64,000 nt of DNA, from contig NZ_MTJN01000002.1 in NCBI RefSeq assembly GCF_002017865.1, positions 3,348,001-3,412,000 of the forward strand. Direction: 5' to 3'. A model generated the notes under the pieces. The model saw only the letters and a list, made by a program, of their open reading frames with translations, did no database searches and had not been told where the DNA came from. The translations under genes were made by a program, and so were the position numbers. Position 1 is the stretch's first letter; every line of letters starts with the position of its first letter. Below, piece by piece: positions 38,801 to 46,271 of this stretch. Source of the stretch: Rhodoferax fermentans. Lineage in GTDB: Bacteria; Pseudomonadota; Gammaproteobacteria; Burkholderiales; Burkholderiaceae_C.

Positions 38801-39967
38801 GGCAACGCTGAACAAGTGCCGTCAAACCCGCGCCATGCTGTGCAGATGATCCAAACTGGTTTGAATTTCGCCAATTTGCTGGCGCATTGACCCCTTTGGG
38901 TCCTGTTTCAGGGGTCTCGCGACCCCTGTTGCGTTTTGTGGACGCCCCTGTGCCATCAACCTTTGTCGGCTGAGATAGATGTTGGCCAGCGCCAAAGCAG
39001 TAAACGCCCGCGTGGCGTTCTTCTGCAGCCCACGGTAACGCACCTTGCCAAAGCCCCACAGGCGCTTGACCACACCAAAGACATGCTCCACGCGTGAGCG
39101 GATCTTGGATTTGTTGCGGTTCTTGGCGCGAATGCCTTCATCGACCACACCAGAGCGGCGACTGCGCTGGTTGGTGAAGTCTTTGGCCTTGGGTGCTGTA
39201 CTGTGGATCAAGTCCCTCTGGCTGGCGTAGGCACTGTCGCCATAGACGCGTTGCTCCTTGCCATGCAACAAACTGGGTAGTGGGTGTTTGTCATGCACGT
39301 TGGCCGCTGTGACCACCGCATGGTGGGCCAGACCACTTTGGCTGTCCACACCGATGTGCAGCTTCATGCCAAAGTACCACTGTTGGCCCTTGCGGGTTTG
39401 GTGCATGTCGGGGTCACGGGACTTGTTGGCATTCTTGGTGGAGCTGGGTGCGCCAATGATGGTGGCGTCCACAATGGTGCCGGTGTTGAGCTTGAAGCCT
39501 TGGCTTTGCAAGACGGTGCCTACTTGGGCAAACAGGGCCTCGCCCAGTTTGTTGTCATTGAGGAGTTTGCGAAACTTCAGGATTGTGGTGGCATCAGGCA
39601 CAGATTCACGCCCCAGGTCAATGCCAACGAAGCGACACAGACTCACACTGTCGTACAGAGCTTCTTCACACGCCAGATCTGCCAGATTGAACCAGTGCTG
39701 AACGAAGTGGATGCGCAGCATGCGCTCCAGCCCGATGGGTGGACGCCCATTGCCAGCCTTGGGGCAAAACGGCTCGATGACTTCGCACAGGACTGCCCAG
39801 GGAACGATGACTTCCATGGTCTTCAAGAACTCGTCGCTCCGAGTGGGTTTGCGATAGCTGTCAAAGCTTTGCCGTTCGGCCAGGGCCAGGGTTTGTTGTT
39901 TCATCTGCAACCTGCAGAAGCCAGCTTCCCCACAAGTCGGCCGGACAACAAGCACTTCAGCACTCGC
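38801..39967 (-). mobile_element. IS5-family insertion sequence
   Basis: The element is delimited approximately by imperfect inverted ends: GGCAACGCTGAACAAGTGC at 38801 and, on the opposite strand, GGCGAGTGCTGAAGTGC ending near 39967. The left end resembles the GAACAAGT-containing ends of the IS5 group. CTAG occurs immediately left of the element but no matching duplication was found on the right, so the boundaries, especially the right one, are tentative. It contains one intact transposase gene. Confidence 0.6.
38822..39904 (-). CDS. IS5-family transposase
   Basis: The 360-residue DDE transposase starts MKQQTLALAERQSFDSYRKP and has the IS5-group N-terminal region RPPIGLERMLRIHFVQHWFNL. Catalytic residues are visible as VDATIIGAPSS (first D), VYGDSAYASQRD (second D) and RSRVEHVFGVVKR (E, with the Y/R-x-R context). 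No frameshift or stop is seen, so it looks active. A start at 39991 is possible in frame but would lie outside the inverted end. Transcription runs towards the autotransporter gene. Confidence 0.93.
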   Translation of the reverse strand: MKQQTLALAERQSFDSYRKPTRSDEFLKTMEVIVPWAVLCEVIEPFCPKAGNGRPPIGLERMLRIHFVQHWFNLADLACEEALYDSVSLCRFVGIDLGRESVPDATTILKFRKLLNDNKLGEALFAQVGTVLQSQGFKLNTGTIVDATIIGAPSSTKNANKSRDPDMHQTRKGQQWYFGMKLHIGVDSQSGLAHHAVVTAANVHDKHPLPSLLHGKEQRVYGDSAYASQRDLIHSTAPKAKDFTNQRSRRSGVVDEGIRAKNRNKSKIRSRVEHVFGVVKRLWGFGKVRYRGLQKNATRAFTALALANIYLSRQRLMAQGRPQNATGVARPLKQDPKGSMRQQIGEIQTSLDHLHSMARV

Positions 39968-40002
39968 CTGGTACACCTGCCGCTCCATCACTTCATCGGC
40001 TT

Positions 40003-40045
40003 TTTGGCCTGAAGCCCTTTACAAACAAGGGCTGACAGCTATACA
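40003..40045 (+). repeat. dispersed palindromic repeat beside the IS element
   Basis: TTGGCCTGAAGCCCTT is followed by a seven-base loop and AAGGGCT, then GACAGCTATACATTG. The arms AGCCCTT (40013-40019) and AAGGGCT (40027-40033) are perfect. It sits about 40 bases outside the inferred right end of the IS element. Confidence 0.75.
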
Positions 40046-40109
40046 TTGTTTAGCCATCCATGCCATCTAGGCACTGCCAGTGGCGGCCACTACCGAAAGG
40101 AGGTTCACC

Positions 40110-40385
40110 GTGCTCAACAACAACCCGCAGTACCGTACCGTGGCCCAGGCCTTCCCGCATATCGGTGACAAGCTCACAGCTTATTGGGGCCACAGCAACT
40201 TTGTGGCCTACATGGAGGGGCTGTTACACGGCACCCGCAATGGCACCCGTCGCGGCTTTCCGGCGGACATCCTGATGGCCCTGCACTATCTGGCCGAACA
40301 ACACAAAACGGCGTTTCCGCAGTACGAGGTCACAGATGATTTCTGGGCCTATGTGGAGAGCAAGCCAACGGTACCAAACCATTAA
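40110..40385 (+). CDS. small protein of unknown function
   Basis: GTG at 40110 is preceded by AAAGGAGG six bases upstream, one of the strongest ribosome binding sites in the window, so it is preferred over an in-frame GTG at 40080. The 91-residue soluble protein reads LNNNPQYRTVAQAFPHIG and contains YWGHSNFVAYMEGLLHGTRNG; it has many aromatics and no signal peptide or membrane segment. I do not recognise a functional family. It is flanked by the IS element and sbcB and appears to be transcribed alone. Confidence 0.65.
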   Translation: MLNNNPQYRTVAQAFPHIGDKLTAYWGHSNFVAYMEGLLHGTRNGTRRGFPADILMALHYLAEQHKTAFPQYEVTDDFWAYVESKPTVPNH

Positions 40386-40427
40386 CCTGGGGGGTAGTTT
40401 TGGCGTCCGCCAGCGACCAGCGCGTGT

Positions 40428-41870
40428 TCAATCGACCTGCGGCGCCACCATCTCCGCGTAGTCGTACAGCGCACCCAACACCGCTTCACCGCGCTCGTCA
40501 GCCGTTTCGGCCAGTTGGTCGAGCTGGTCAAACAGCGCAGTCAGCGTGAGTGCGCCACCCTCACCTTCCAGCAGCCGGGCCGCGCGGTGGGCCTCCCAGG
40601 CGGCGGCCTCGTCCGCCGACAAACTGGCCGGGAAATTGCGCGCGCGGTAACGCCACAACAGCTCGGTCAACCGGGCATCGTCAAAGGCCGGGCGGGCTTG
40701 GGCAAGTTGTTCGGGGCTGCTTTGGCGCAGGTCGTTGAGGCGGCGGCGGTCGGTATTGCCGATAAAGCCGCCGTACAGGTCTTGGTCCACATCCACCGGG
40801 CCAGCGGCCTCGCGTTTAAACACCTCAGCCCAAATGGCACTCATGTCAGGCAGGTCGCGCGCGACTGCAGCGTTGGCGAGTTGGGCAGCCACATTAATGC
40901 CCCAGCGCTGCGCCATGGGTTCGCTGAGCACCTTGAGGTTGCCCATCACCATCGGCGACTTGTTGATGTGCACCGACTTGATCGGCAGGCGCAACACACC
41001 TTCGGGCAAGTCGGCGCTGCGGGTGAACAGGCGTTGCTGGATTTGTGTGGCGTTCAAACTGGCCAACTCGCTCGGGTCTTGTGACAGGTCCCAGGCCAGC
41101 AGCTCGTTTTTGTTGCCCGGGTGCATGGCCAGCGGCCACATCAGCGCCAGGCAGCCGCGCTCAGGTGAGAACATGCCTGAGACATGCCAAAACGGCCGTG
41201 CGTTGGCGGGGGTGCTAGGCAAACCCAGCTCGGCCAGCACCCGGTCTTTTTTGTGCAGGCCAAAGCAGAAGTCAAACAAGCGCGGTTGCGCGGTTTTGAT
41301 CAGCCGCGCCAGGGCGATGGTCGCGTGCACATCGCTCAGCGCATCGTGGGCGGCTTCGTGGACCAGACCGTTCGCAGCGGTCAGGTCGGTGAGTTTGAAG
41401 CTGGGTTTGCCTTCGGCGTTTTTTGGCCACTGGATGCCCTCGGGGCGCAGGGCGTAGGCGGTGCGCACCACGTCCAGAATGTCCCAGCGGCCGCAGTCGT
41501 TCTGCCATTCACGTCCATAGGGGTCGATCAGGTTGCGCCAGAACATAAACCGCGTGATTTCGTCGTCAAAACGGATGGTGTTGTAACCCACACCCACGGT
41601 GCCGGGCCAGGCCAGCGCCTGCTCAATCTGCGCCGCAAACTGGTGTTCGGGCAGGCCTTTTTCCAGACATTCCTGTGGCGTGATGCCGGTGATCAGGCAA
41701 GACTGGGGGTCGGGCAAAAAGTCGTTGGCAGGCTGGCAATACAACATGATCGGCTCACCCACCTGGTTCAGATCGGCGTCGGTGCGAATCGCGGCAAACT
41801 GTGCCGGGCGGGCGCTGCGGGTGTTGACACCGAAGGTCTCGTAGTCGTGCCAGAGGAAAGTGTGGACCAT
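40428..41870 (-). CDS. sbcB: exodeoxyribonuclease I
   Basis: ExoI degrades single-stranded DNA 3' to 5' and acts in mismatch repair and recombination. The 480-residue sequence begins FLWHDYETFGVNTRSARPAQFA, with the DxE exonuclease I motif, then YNTIRFDDEITRFMFWRN and EAAHDALSDVHATIALARL (exonuclease III motif). The SH3-like and C-terminal helical domains follow, for a family-typical length. A repeat copy lies in its upstream region. Confidence 0.94.
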   Translation of the reverse strand: MVHTFLWHDYETFGVNTRSARPAQFAAIRTDADLNQVGEPIMLYCQPANDFLPDPQSCLITGITPQECLEKGLPEHQFAAQIEQALAWPGTVGVGYNTIRFDDEITRFMFWRNLIDPYGREWQNDCGRWDILDVVRTAYALRPEGIQWPKNAEGKPSFKLTDLTAANGLVHEAAHDALSDVHATIALARLIKTAQPRLFDFCFGLHKKDRVLAELGLPSTPANARPFWHVSGMFSPERGCLALMWPLAMHPGNKNELLAWDLSQDPSELASLNATQIQQRLFTRSADLPEGVLRLPIKSVHINKSPMVMGNLKVLSEPMAQRWGINVAAQLANAAVARDLPDMSAIWAEVFKREAAGPVDVDQDLYGGFIGNTDRRRLNDLRQSSPEQLAQARPAFDDARLTELLWRYRARNFPASLSADEAAAWEAHRAARLLEGEGGALTLTALFDQLDQLAETADERGEAVLGALYDYAEMVAPQVD

Positions 41871-41891
41871 GACGCTTTTTCAGAGTATTAC

Positions 41892-41934
41892 AAAATAGAT
41901 AGCTACCAGCCCTTTTTCATCAAGGGCTGGAGGA
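41892..41934 (+). repeat. dispersed palindromic repeat between relA and sbcB
   Basis: AAATAGATAGCTA precedes CCAGCCCTT (41906-41914), a seven-base loop and AAGGGCTGG (41922-41930). The stem is nine perfect base pairs, and the arrangement is the inverse of the copy at 35699. It lies between two genes of the same strand and may end the relA transcript. Confidence 0.8.
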
Positions 41935-41945
41935 CAAAAAAGGCA

Positions 41946-44189
41946 TTATTTCCGGCGTGCCGAGTTGACACCCGGCAGCTCGGCCACCAGGCCCAGCACC
42001 TTGTGCAGGCGGCCCGAGTCGGACACCTCCACGGTGAAGGTCATCCAGGCAATGCCCTTGATGGACTGGGTCTGCACCCCAATCACGTTCATCTTCTCTT
42101 TGGTGAAGACTTCGGAAATGTCGCGCAGCAGGCCCTGACGGTCATGCGCCTGCACCGCCACATCCACCGGGAACACCGAGCCGCTCATGGCGCGTGCCAC
42201 GCCCCACTCCACCTCGATCAGGCGCTCGCCATTTCTGGCGACCATTTCCTTGAGGTTGCTGCAGTCCTTGCGGTGCACACTGACGCCTTTGCCACGCGTG
42301 ACAAAACCACAAATCGCGTCCGGCGGTGCCGGTTTGCAACACTTGGCCATCTGGGTCATGAGCGAATCCACCCCCACCACCAGCAGGCCACCTTTGCTCG
42401 GGTTGTCACCCGAGCGGGGTTTACGCAGCACCGGGGCATTGGCGTCAAACTGCGGCGCCTCGGGTGGGCGCAGCACCTGCTCGATGGCGCGCAGCGAAAA
42501 CTCGTCCTTGCCCACATCCTCAAACAGCGCGGTGGCGTTGGCAAAACCCAGTTGCACTGCCAGATCGTCGAGTTTTAGAGCGGTTTTGCCTTCGCGCTGC
42601 AGCAGTTTTTCAACCGCCTCGCGGCCTTTTGCAATGGTTTCACTCAGAGCCAGCGCGTTGAACCAGGCGCGCACCTTGGTACGGGCGCGGTGGCTCACCA
42701 GGTAACCCAGCTCGGTGTTGAGCCAGTCACGCGAGGGGCCGCCCTCTTTGGCAGCGGTCACTTCGACCGTCTGGCCGTTTTTGAGCGCGGTGTTGAGGGG
42801 CACCATGGCGCCGTCCACACGAGCCCCTCGGCAGCGGTGGCCCAGGTCGGTGTGCACGGTGTAGGCAAAGTCCACCACGGTGGCGCCCTGCGGCAGCTCA
42901 ACGATGTTGGCATCGGGCGTCAGCACATAAATGCGGTCGTCCAGCAGGTCCTGGGTCTGCACCCCGGACAGATCGCGTTCCCAGGCCAGCAGCTGTCGCA
43001 GCACCGCAATCTTGGCATCGTAGGCGCCGGTGGCCGACACCCCCGCGTAACCCTTGGCGCCCGCCTCCTTGTAGGCCCAGTGCGCGGCCACACCGTTTTC
43101 GGCATGGTCGTGCATGGCCTGGGTGCGGATCTGGATCTCGGTGGGCAGCCCGGCCGCGTCACGCACCACAGTGTGCAAAGACTGGTAACCGTTGACCTTG
43201 GGTTTGGCGATGTAGTCGTCAAACTCCTCGGTGATCGGGGTGAAATGGTGGTGCACCCAGCTCAGGGCGCCATAACACTCGGGCACACTGGCCACTAGGA
43301 TACGCAGCGCCCGCACGTCGTAGACCTTCTCGAACCCGAGCGACTTGCCACGCATTTTTTTGACAATGCTGTAGATGTGTTTGGGCCGGCCCGAGACCTT
43401 GGCCACAATGCCGTTGGCATTCAGATCTGCTTCGAGCTGGCTGCGCATACGCTCCACATGGGCTTCACGCTCGACGCGTTTTTCATCGAGCAAGCGGGCC
43501 ACCTGTTTGTAGGTGTCGGGCTCCATAAAACGGAACGCCAGGTCTTCCATCTCCCACTTGATTTCCCAGATGCCCAGGCGGTTCGCCAGCGGTGCAAACA
43601 CTTGCAGCGACTCGGCCGCAATGCCCTCGGGTATGGGCCGCTTGGTGGCGGCAAAAAAGCGCAGCGTCTGCAGGCGCGAGGCCAGGCGCAACATCACCAC
43701 CCGCAAATCGCGCGAAAACGCCAGCAACATCTTGCGCACGTTTTCGGTCTGCACGGCGGCCGCCTGTTGCGCCGCCGGGGTGTCCACCACCACCGCCGGG
43801 CGGGTGGCCTTGGCCATGCGCGCCTGGCGCTGCACCCGCACCAGCTTGGTGGTTTCCATGGCCAACGCGGCAAAGTTGTCACCAAAGGCCTTGGCAATCA
43901 CCTCTTGCGGTTTGTTCAGGTGGTCACAGGCGTACACCAGGTAACTGGCGGCCTGCATGGCTTCCGAGCCACCGATTCTTTTCAGAATGACGGCCACCGC
44001 ATCGGCATGGGCCAGGGTGTTTTCGCCGGTGTCGAGTTCTTCGCAGGACAGCAGCGGCTCGGCAAAGGCACGGGCCCGCGCCAAGGCCTGTGGGTGCTCG
44101 GGCAGACTCTGGGCGGTGGCGGCCACCACCGGCAGCACGGCTTGGGCAGAGCGCTCGGGGGTGGTCACTTCAATCTCGGAAATTTTCAT
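41946..44189 (-). CDS. relA: (p)ppGpp synthetase RelA
   Basis: The 747-residue protein has the long RSH layout: degenerate N-terminal HD domain, synthetase domain, TGS domain (DRIYVLTPDANIVELPQGATVVDFAY, about 415-445) and a C-terminal ACT domain. In place of the HDxxED hydrolase motif it has YACDHLNKPQ near residue 88, so hydrolase activity should be lost. The synthetase has the RelA-type EFDDYIAKPKVNGYQSLHT. It should therefore be the ribosome-associated stringent-response synthetase, with a separate SpoT elsewhere. It lies 40 bases downstream of the alpha/beta hydrolase gene. Confidence 0.93.
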   Translation of the reverse strand: MKISEIEVTTPERSAQAVLPVVAATAQSLPEHPQALARARAFAEPLLSCEELDTGENTLAHADAVAVILKRIGGSEAMQAASYLVYACDHLNKPQEVIAKAFGDNFAALAMETTKLVRVQRQARMAKATRPAVVVDTPAAQQAAAVQTENVRKMLLAFSRDLRVVMLRLASRLQTLRFFAATKRPIPEGIAAESLQVFAPLANRLGIWEIKWEMEDLAFRFMEPDTYKQVARLLDEKRVEREAHVERMRSQLEADLNANGIVAKVSGRPKHIYSIVKKMRGKSLGFEKVYDVRALRILVASVPECYGALSWVHHHFTPITEEFDDYIAKPKVNGYQSLHTVVRDAAGLPTEIQIRTQAMHDHAENGVAAHWAYKEAGAKGYAGVSATGAYDAKIAVLRQLLAWERDLSGVQTQDLLDDRIYVLTPDANIVELPQGATVVDFAYTVHTDLGHRCRGARVDGAMVPLNTALKNGQTVEVTAAKEGGPSRDWLNTELGYLVSHRARTKVRAWFNALALSETIAKGREAVEKLLQREGKTALKLDDLAVQLGFANATALFEDVGKDEFSLRAIEQVLRPPEAPQFDANAPVLRKPRSGDNPSKGGLLVVGVDSLMTQMAKCCKPAPPDAICGFVTRGKGVSVHRKDCSNLKEMVARNGERLIEVEWGVARAMSGSVFPVDVAVQAHDRQGLLRDISEVFTKEKMNVIGVQTQSIKGIAWMTFTVEVSDSGRLHKVLGLVAELPGVNSARRK

Positions 44190-44229
44190 GAAAACGCTGT
44201 ATCAAAAAGGGTGGGCTTGGGTGTGGCCT

Positions 44230-45135
44230 CTAATGGTCGGGGGCCAGCAGAAAAGACCGCACCGCATCCACCTGCGGCTGCGCCACAAACGTGGGCGCGT
44301 GGCCCACACCGGCAAACTCAACCAGCTGTGCTTTCGGGCCGCGTTGTGTCATGGCCTGGGCTGTGGTCGCTGAGAGCAGGTCTGACTCGGCACCGCGTAC
44401 CAGCAGCGTCTGTGCGCTGATCTGGTCATAGGCCTGCCACAGCAGCGCCTCACCCTGGGCAGCAGACTCAAGCGTCATGGCCTTGAACGGCTCAGCCAGC
44501 GCCGGGTCGTAACGCAGCGTGAGCCGGCCAGAGCCATCGGCCAGCGGTTTGATCTGCGGGCGTGTCAGGGCCAGCCATTGTTCGGGGGTGTGCGGGCCAA
44601 AGCTGCTGGCAATGGCCCAGAGCGCGTCAGCGGCCTGCTGCTCGGTGTCAAACACCGGCACCTGGCCCAGGTACTGACCGATACGTTGTAAAGCTTGCCA
44701 TTCGATCACCGGCCCGACATCGTTGAGCACCAGACGATGGACCTTGGCAAAAGGCGGCAAATCGGGCTGGCCCGCCACCACCAGACCAATCAAGCCCCCC
44801 ATGCTGGTGCCGACCCAGTCCAGCCGGGTGGGCTGCAGCTGCGCCAGCAAGGCCAGCATGTCAGCCGCATAAAACGGCAGCTGGTAGCCCTGCGGGTCTT
44901 TGAGCCAATCGCTCTGGCCGCGCCCCGCCACATCCGGGCACACCACGCAGATGTCGCCACCGGCCTGTTCACACAGCGCCTGCGCCAGCGTGTCAAAGTC
45001 GCGGCCCTGACGCGTCAGGCCGTGCACACACAGCACCACATGGCGACTGGTCGGGTTGCCCCAGTGCCAATAGGCCATGCGGTGGCTGCCCTGGGCGTCG
45101 GGGCAATCGATAAATGCAAGGGTGGGGTTGGACAT
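44230..45135 (-). CDS. alpha/beta hydrolase
   Basis: A 301-residue cytoplasmic hydrolase. Motifs include VLCVHGLTRQGRDFD (oxyanion loop), DWVGTSMGGLIGLVVA (nucleophile serine near residue 116) and FAGVGHAPTF with the likely catalytic histidine near 282; RGAESDLL precedes it and may supply the acid. The substrate is not predictable; esterase or lactonase activity is typical. Upstream of relA on the same strand and divergent from the bdhA gene. Confidence 0.85.
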   Translation of the reverse strand: MSNPTLAFIDCPDAQGSHRMAYWHWGNPTSRHVVLCVHGLTRQGRDFDTLAQALCEQAGGDICVVCPDVAGRGQSDWLKDPQGYQLPFYAADMLALLAQLQPTRLDWVGTSMGGLIGLVVAGQPDLPPFAKVHRLVLNDVGPVIEWQALQRIGQYLGQVPVFDTEQQAADALWAIASSFGPHTPEQWLALTRPQIKPLADGSGRLTLRYDPALAEPFKAMTLESAAQGEALLWQAYDQISAQTLLVRGAESDLLSATTAQAMTQRGPKAQLVEFAGVGHAPTFVAQPQVDAVRSFLLAPDH

Positions 45136-45235
45136 GATGGGGCGTCACTGGATAATGACTGCATCCTAATTCAATCCGGCCAGCCACCCCGCTTTGGTCG
45201 CCCCCAACCCTTCTATTTTTTGCGGAGAAGTTCCC

Positions 45236-46006
45236 ATGCTCACAGGTAAAACTGCCCTGGTCACCGGCTCTACCAGCGGCATTGGTTTGGGTATTGCCAA
45301 GGCACTCGCTGCGCAAGGTGCCAACATCGTGCTGAACGGTTTTGGGGATGTGGACGGCCCCAAGACCGAAGTCGCGGCACTCGGTGTGCAGGTGGCCTAC
45401 CACGGCGCCGACATGAGCCGCCCCGAAGAGATTGAAGCTTTGATGTCTTTTTCCGCCGAGCGTTTTGGCCGCATCGACATCCTGGTCAACAATGCTGGCA
45501 TCCAGCATGTGTCGCGCATCGAGAGTTTTCCTCCTGAGCGCTGGGACGCGATCATCGCCATCAACCTCAGCAGCGCCTTCCACACCACCCGGCTGGCCCT
45601 GCCGGCCATGCAGGCGGCGGGCTGGGGCCGCATCATCAACCTGGCCTCGGTCCACGGCCTGGTCGCCTCGGCTGAAAAGTCAGCCTATGTGGCCGCCAAA
45701 CACGGCCTGGTTGGCCTCACCAAGGTCACCGCATTGGAAAACGCCAGCAGCGGTGTCACCTGCAACGCGATTTGCCCGGGCTGGGTACTCACACCGCTGG
45801 TGCAAAAACAGGTGGACGCCAAAGCGGCGGCGCTGGGCCTCTCCAACGACGAGGCGGTTGCGCTGATCTTGGGCGAAAAAGAGCCCTCCAAAACCTTCAC
45901 CACCCCTGAGGAACTGGGCGCACTCGCGGTGTTTTTCTGCTCACCCGCAGGCAACAACGTGCGGGGTGTGGCCTGGAACATGGACGGCGGCTGGGTGGCG
46001 CAATAA
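45236..46006 (+). CDS. bdhA: 3-hydroxybutyrate dehydrogenase
   Basis: The 256-residue short-chain dehydrogenase oxidises D-3-hydroxybutyrate to acetoacetate with NAD+, a step in polyhydroxybutyrate use. It has TGSTSGIGLGIAKAL (NAD binding), LVNNAGIQHVSRIESFP, the catalytic SAYVAAKHGLVGLTK and the C-terminal NMDGGWVAQ, all typical of the bacterial enzyme. ATG at 45236 follows GGAGAAG and is preferred over an upstream start at 45194. It is divergent from the alpha/beta hydrolase gene. Confidence 0.93.
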   Translation: MLTGKTALVTGSTSGIGLGIAKALAAQGANIVLNGFGDVDGPKTEVAALGVQVAYHGADMSRPEEIEALMSFSAERFGRIDILVNNAGIQHVSRIESFPPERWDAIIAINLSSAFHTTRLALPAMQAAGWGRIINLASVHGLVASAEKSAYVAAKHGLVGLTKVTALENASSGVTCNAICPGWVLTPLVQKQVDAKAAALGLSNDEAVALILGEKEPSKTFTTPEELGALAVFFCSPAGNNVRGVAWNMDGGWVAQ

Positions 46007-46019
46007 GCAGGCAAACTGC

Positions 46020-46066
46020 TTGCTATTTCTTGAATAGCAAGATGCCCTTATCAGACAAGGGCTTGA
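46020..46066 (+). repeat. tandem hairpins after bdhA (repeat-family relative)
   Basis: A first hairpin TTGCTATT...AATAGCAA (46020-46040) is followed by a second with GCCCTT (46044-46049) and AAGGGC (46057-46062). The second hairpin resembles the core of the dispersed repeat, and the GCTAT half is provided by the first. As it begins 14 bases after the bdhA stop it probably also terminates that gene. Confidence 0.65.
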
Positions 46067-46123
46067 GCCCTATTATTCATAAACCATCTGATTGAATCCA
46101 GGCGAGCTGTGGCCAACCAAGGC

Positions 46124-46131
46124 GGGGGGGG
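46124..46131 (+). repeat. G8 homopolymer upstream of the sensor kinase gene
   Basis: Eight consecutive G residues lie about 140 bases upstream of the probable ATG of the hybrid sensor gene. No coding function is seen for it. Such tracts can vary in length by slipped-strand mispairing and alter promoter spacing. Confidence 0.6.
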
Positions 46132-46271
46132 AAACAGGTCGAATGCAGCGACACACTGTTTTGGCCCGCTCTGGTCGGGGCGTTCATCCGGCTTGGTTGT
46201 AGCGGGTCAACGTGCCTTGCGCTTCAGGCCAGATTGCTTAAACTGGCTTTACTTTGTCCAATGCTTCACAC

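Noticed and set aside
38797..39971. CTAG target duplication around the IS5 element
   Set aside because: CTAG is present on the left side only; the right boundary has no matching four bases.
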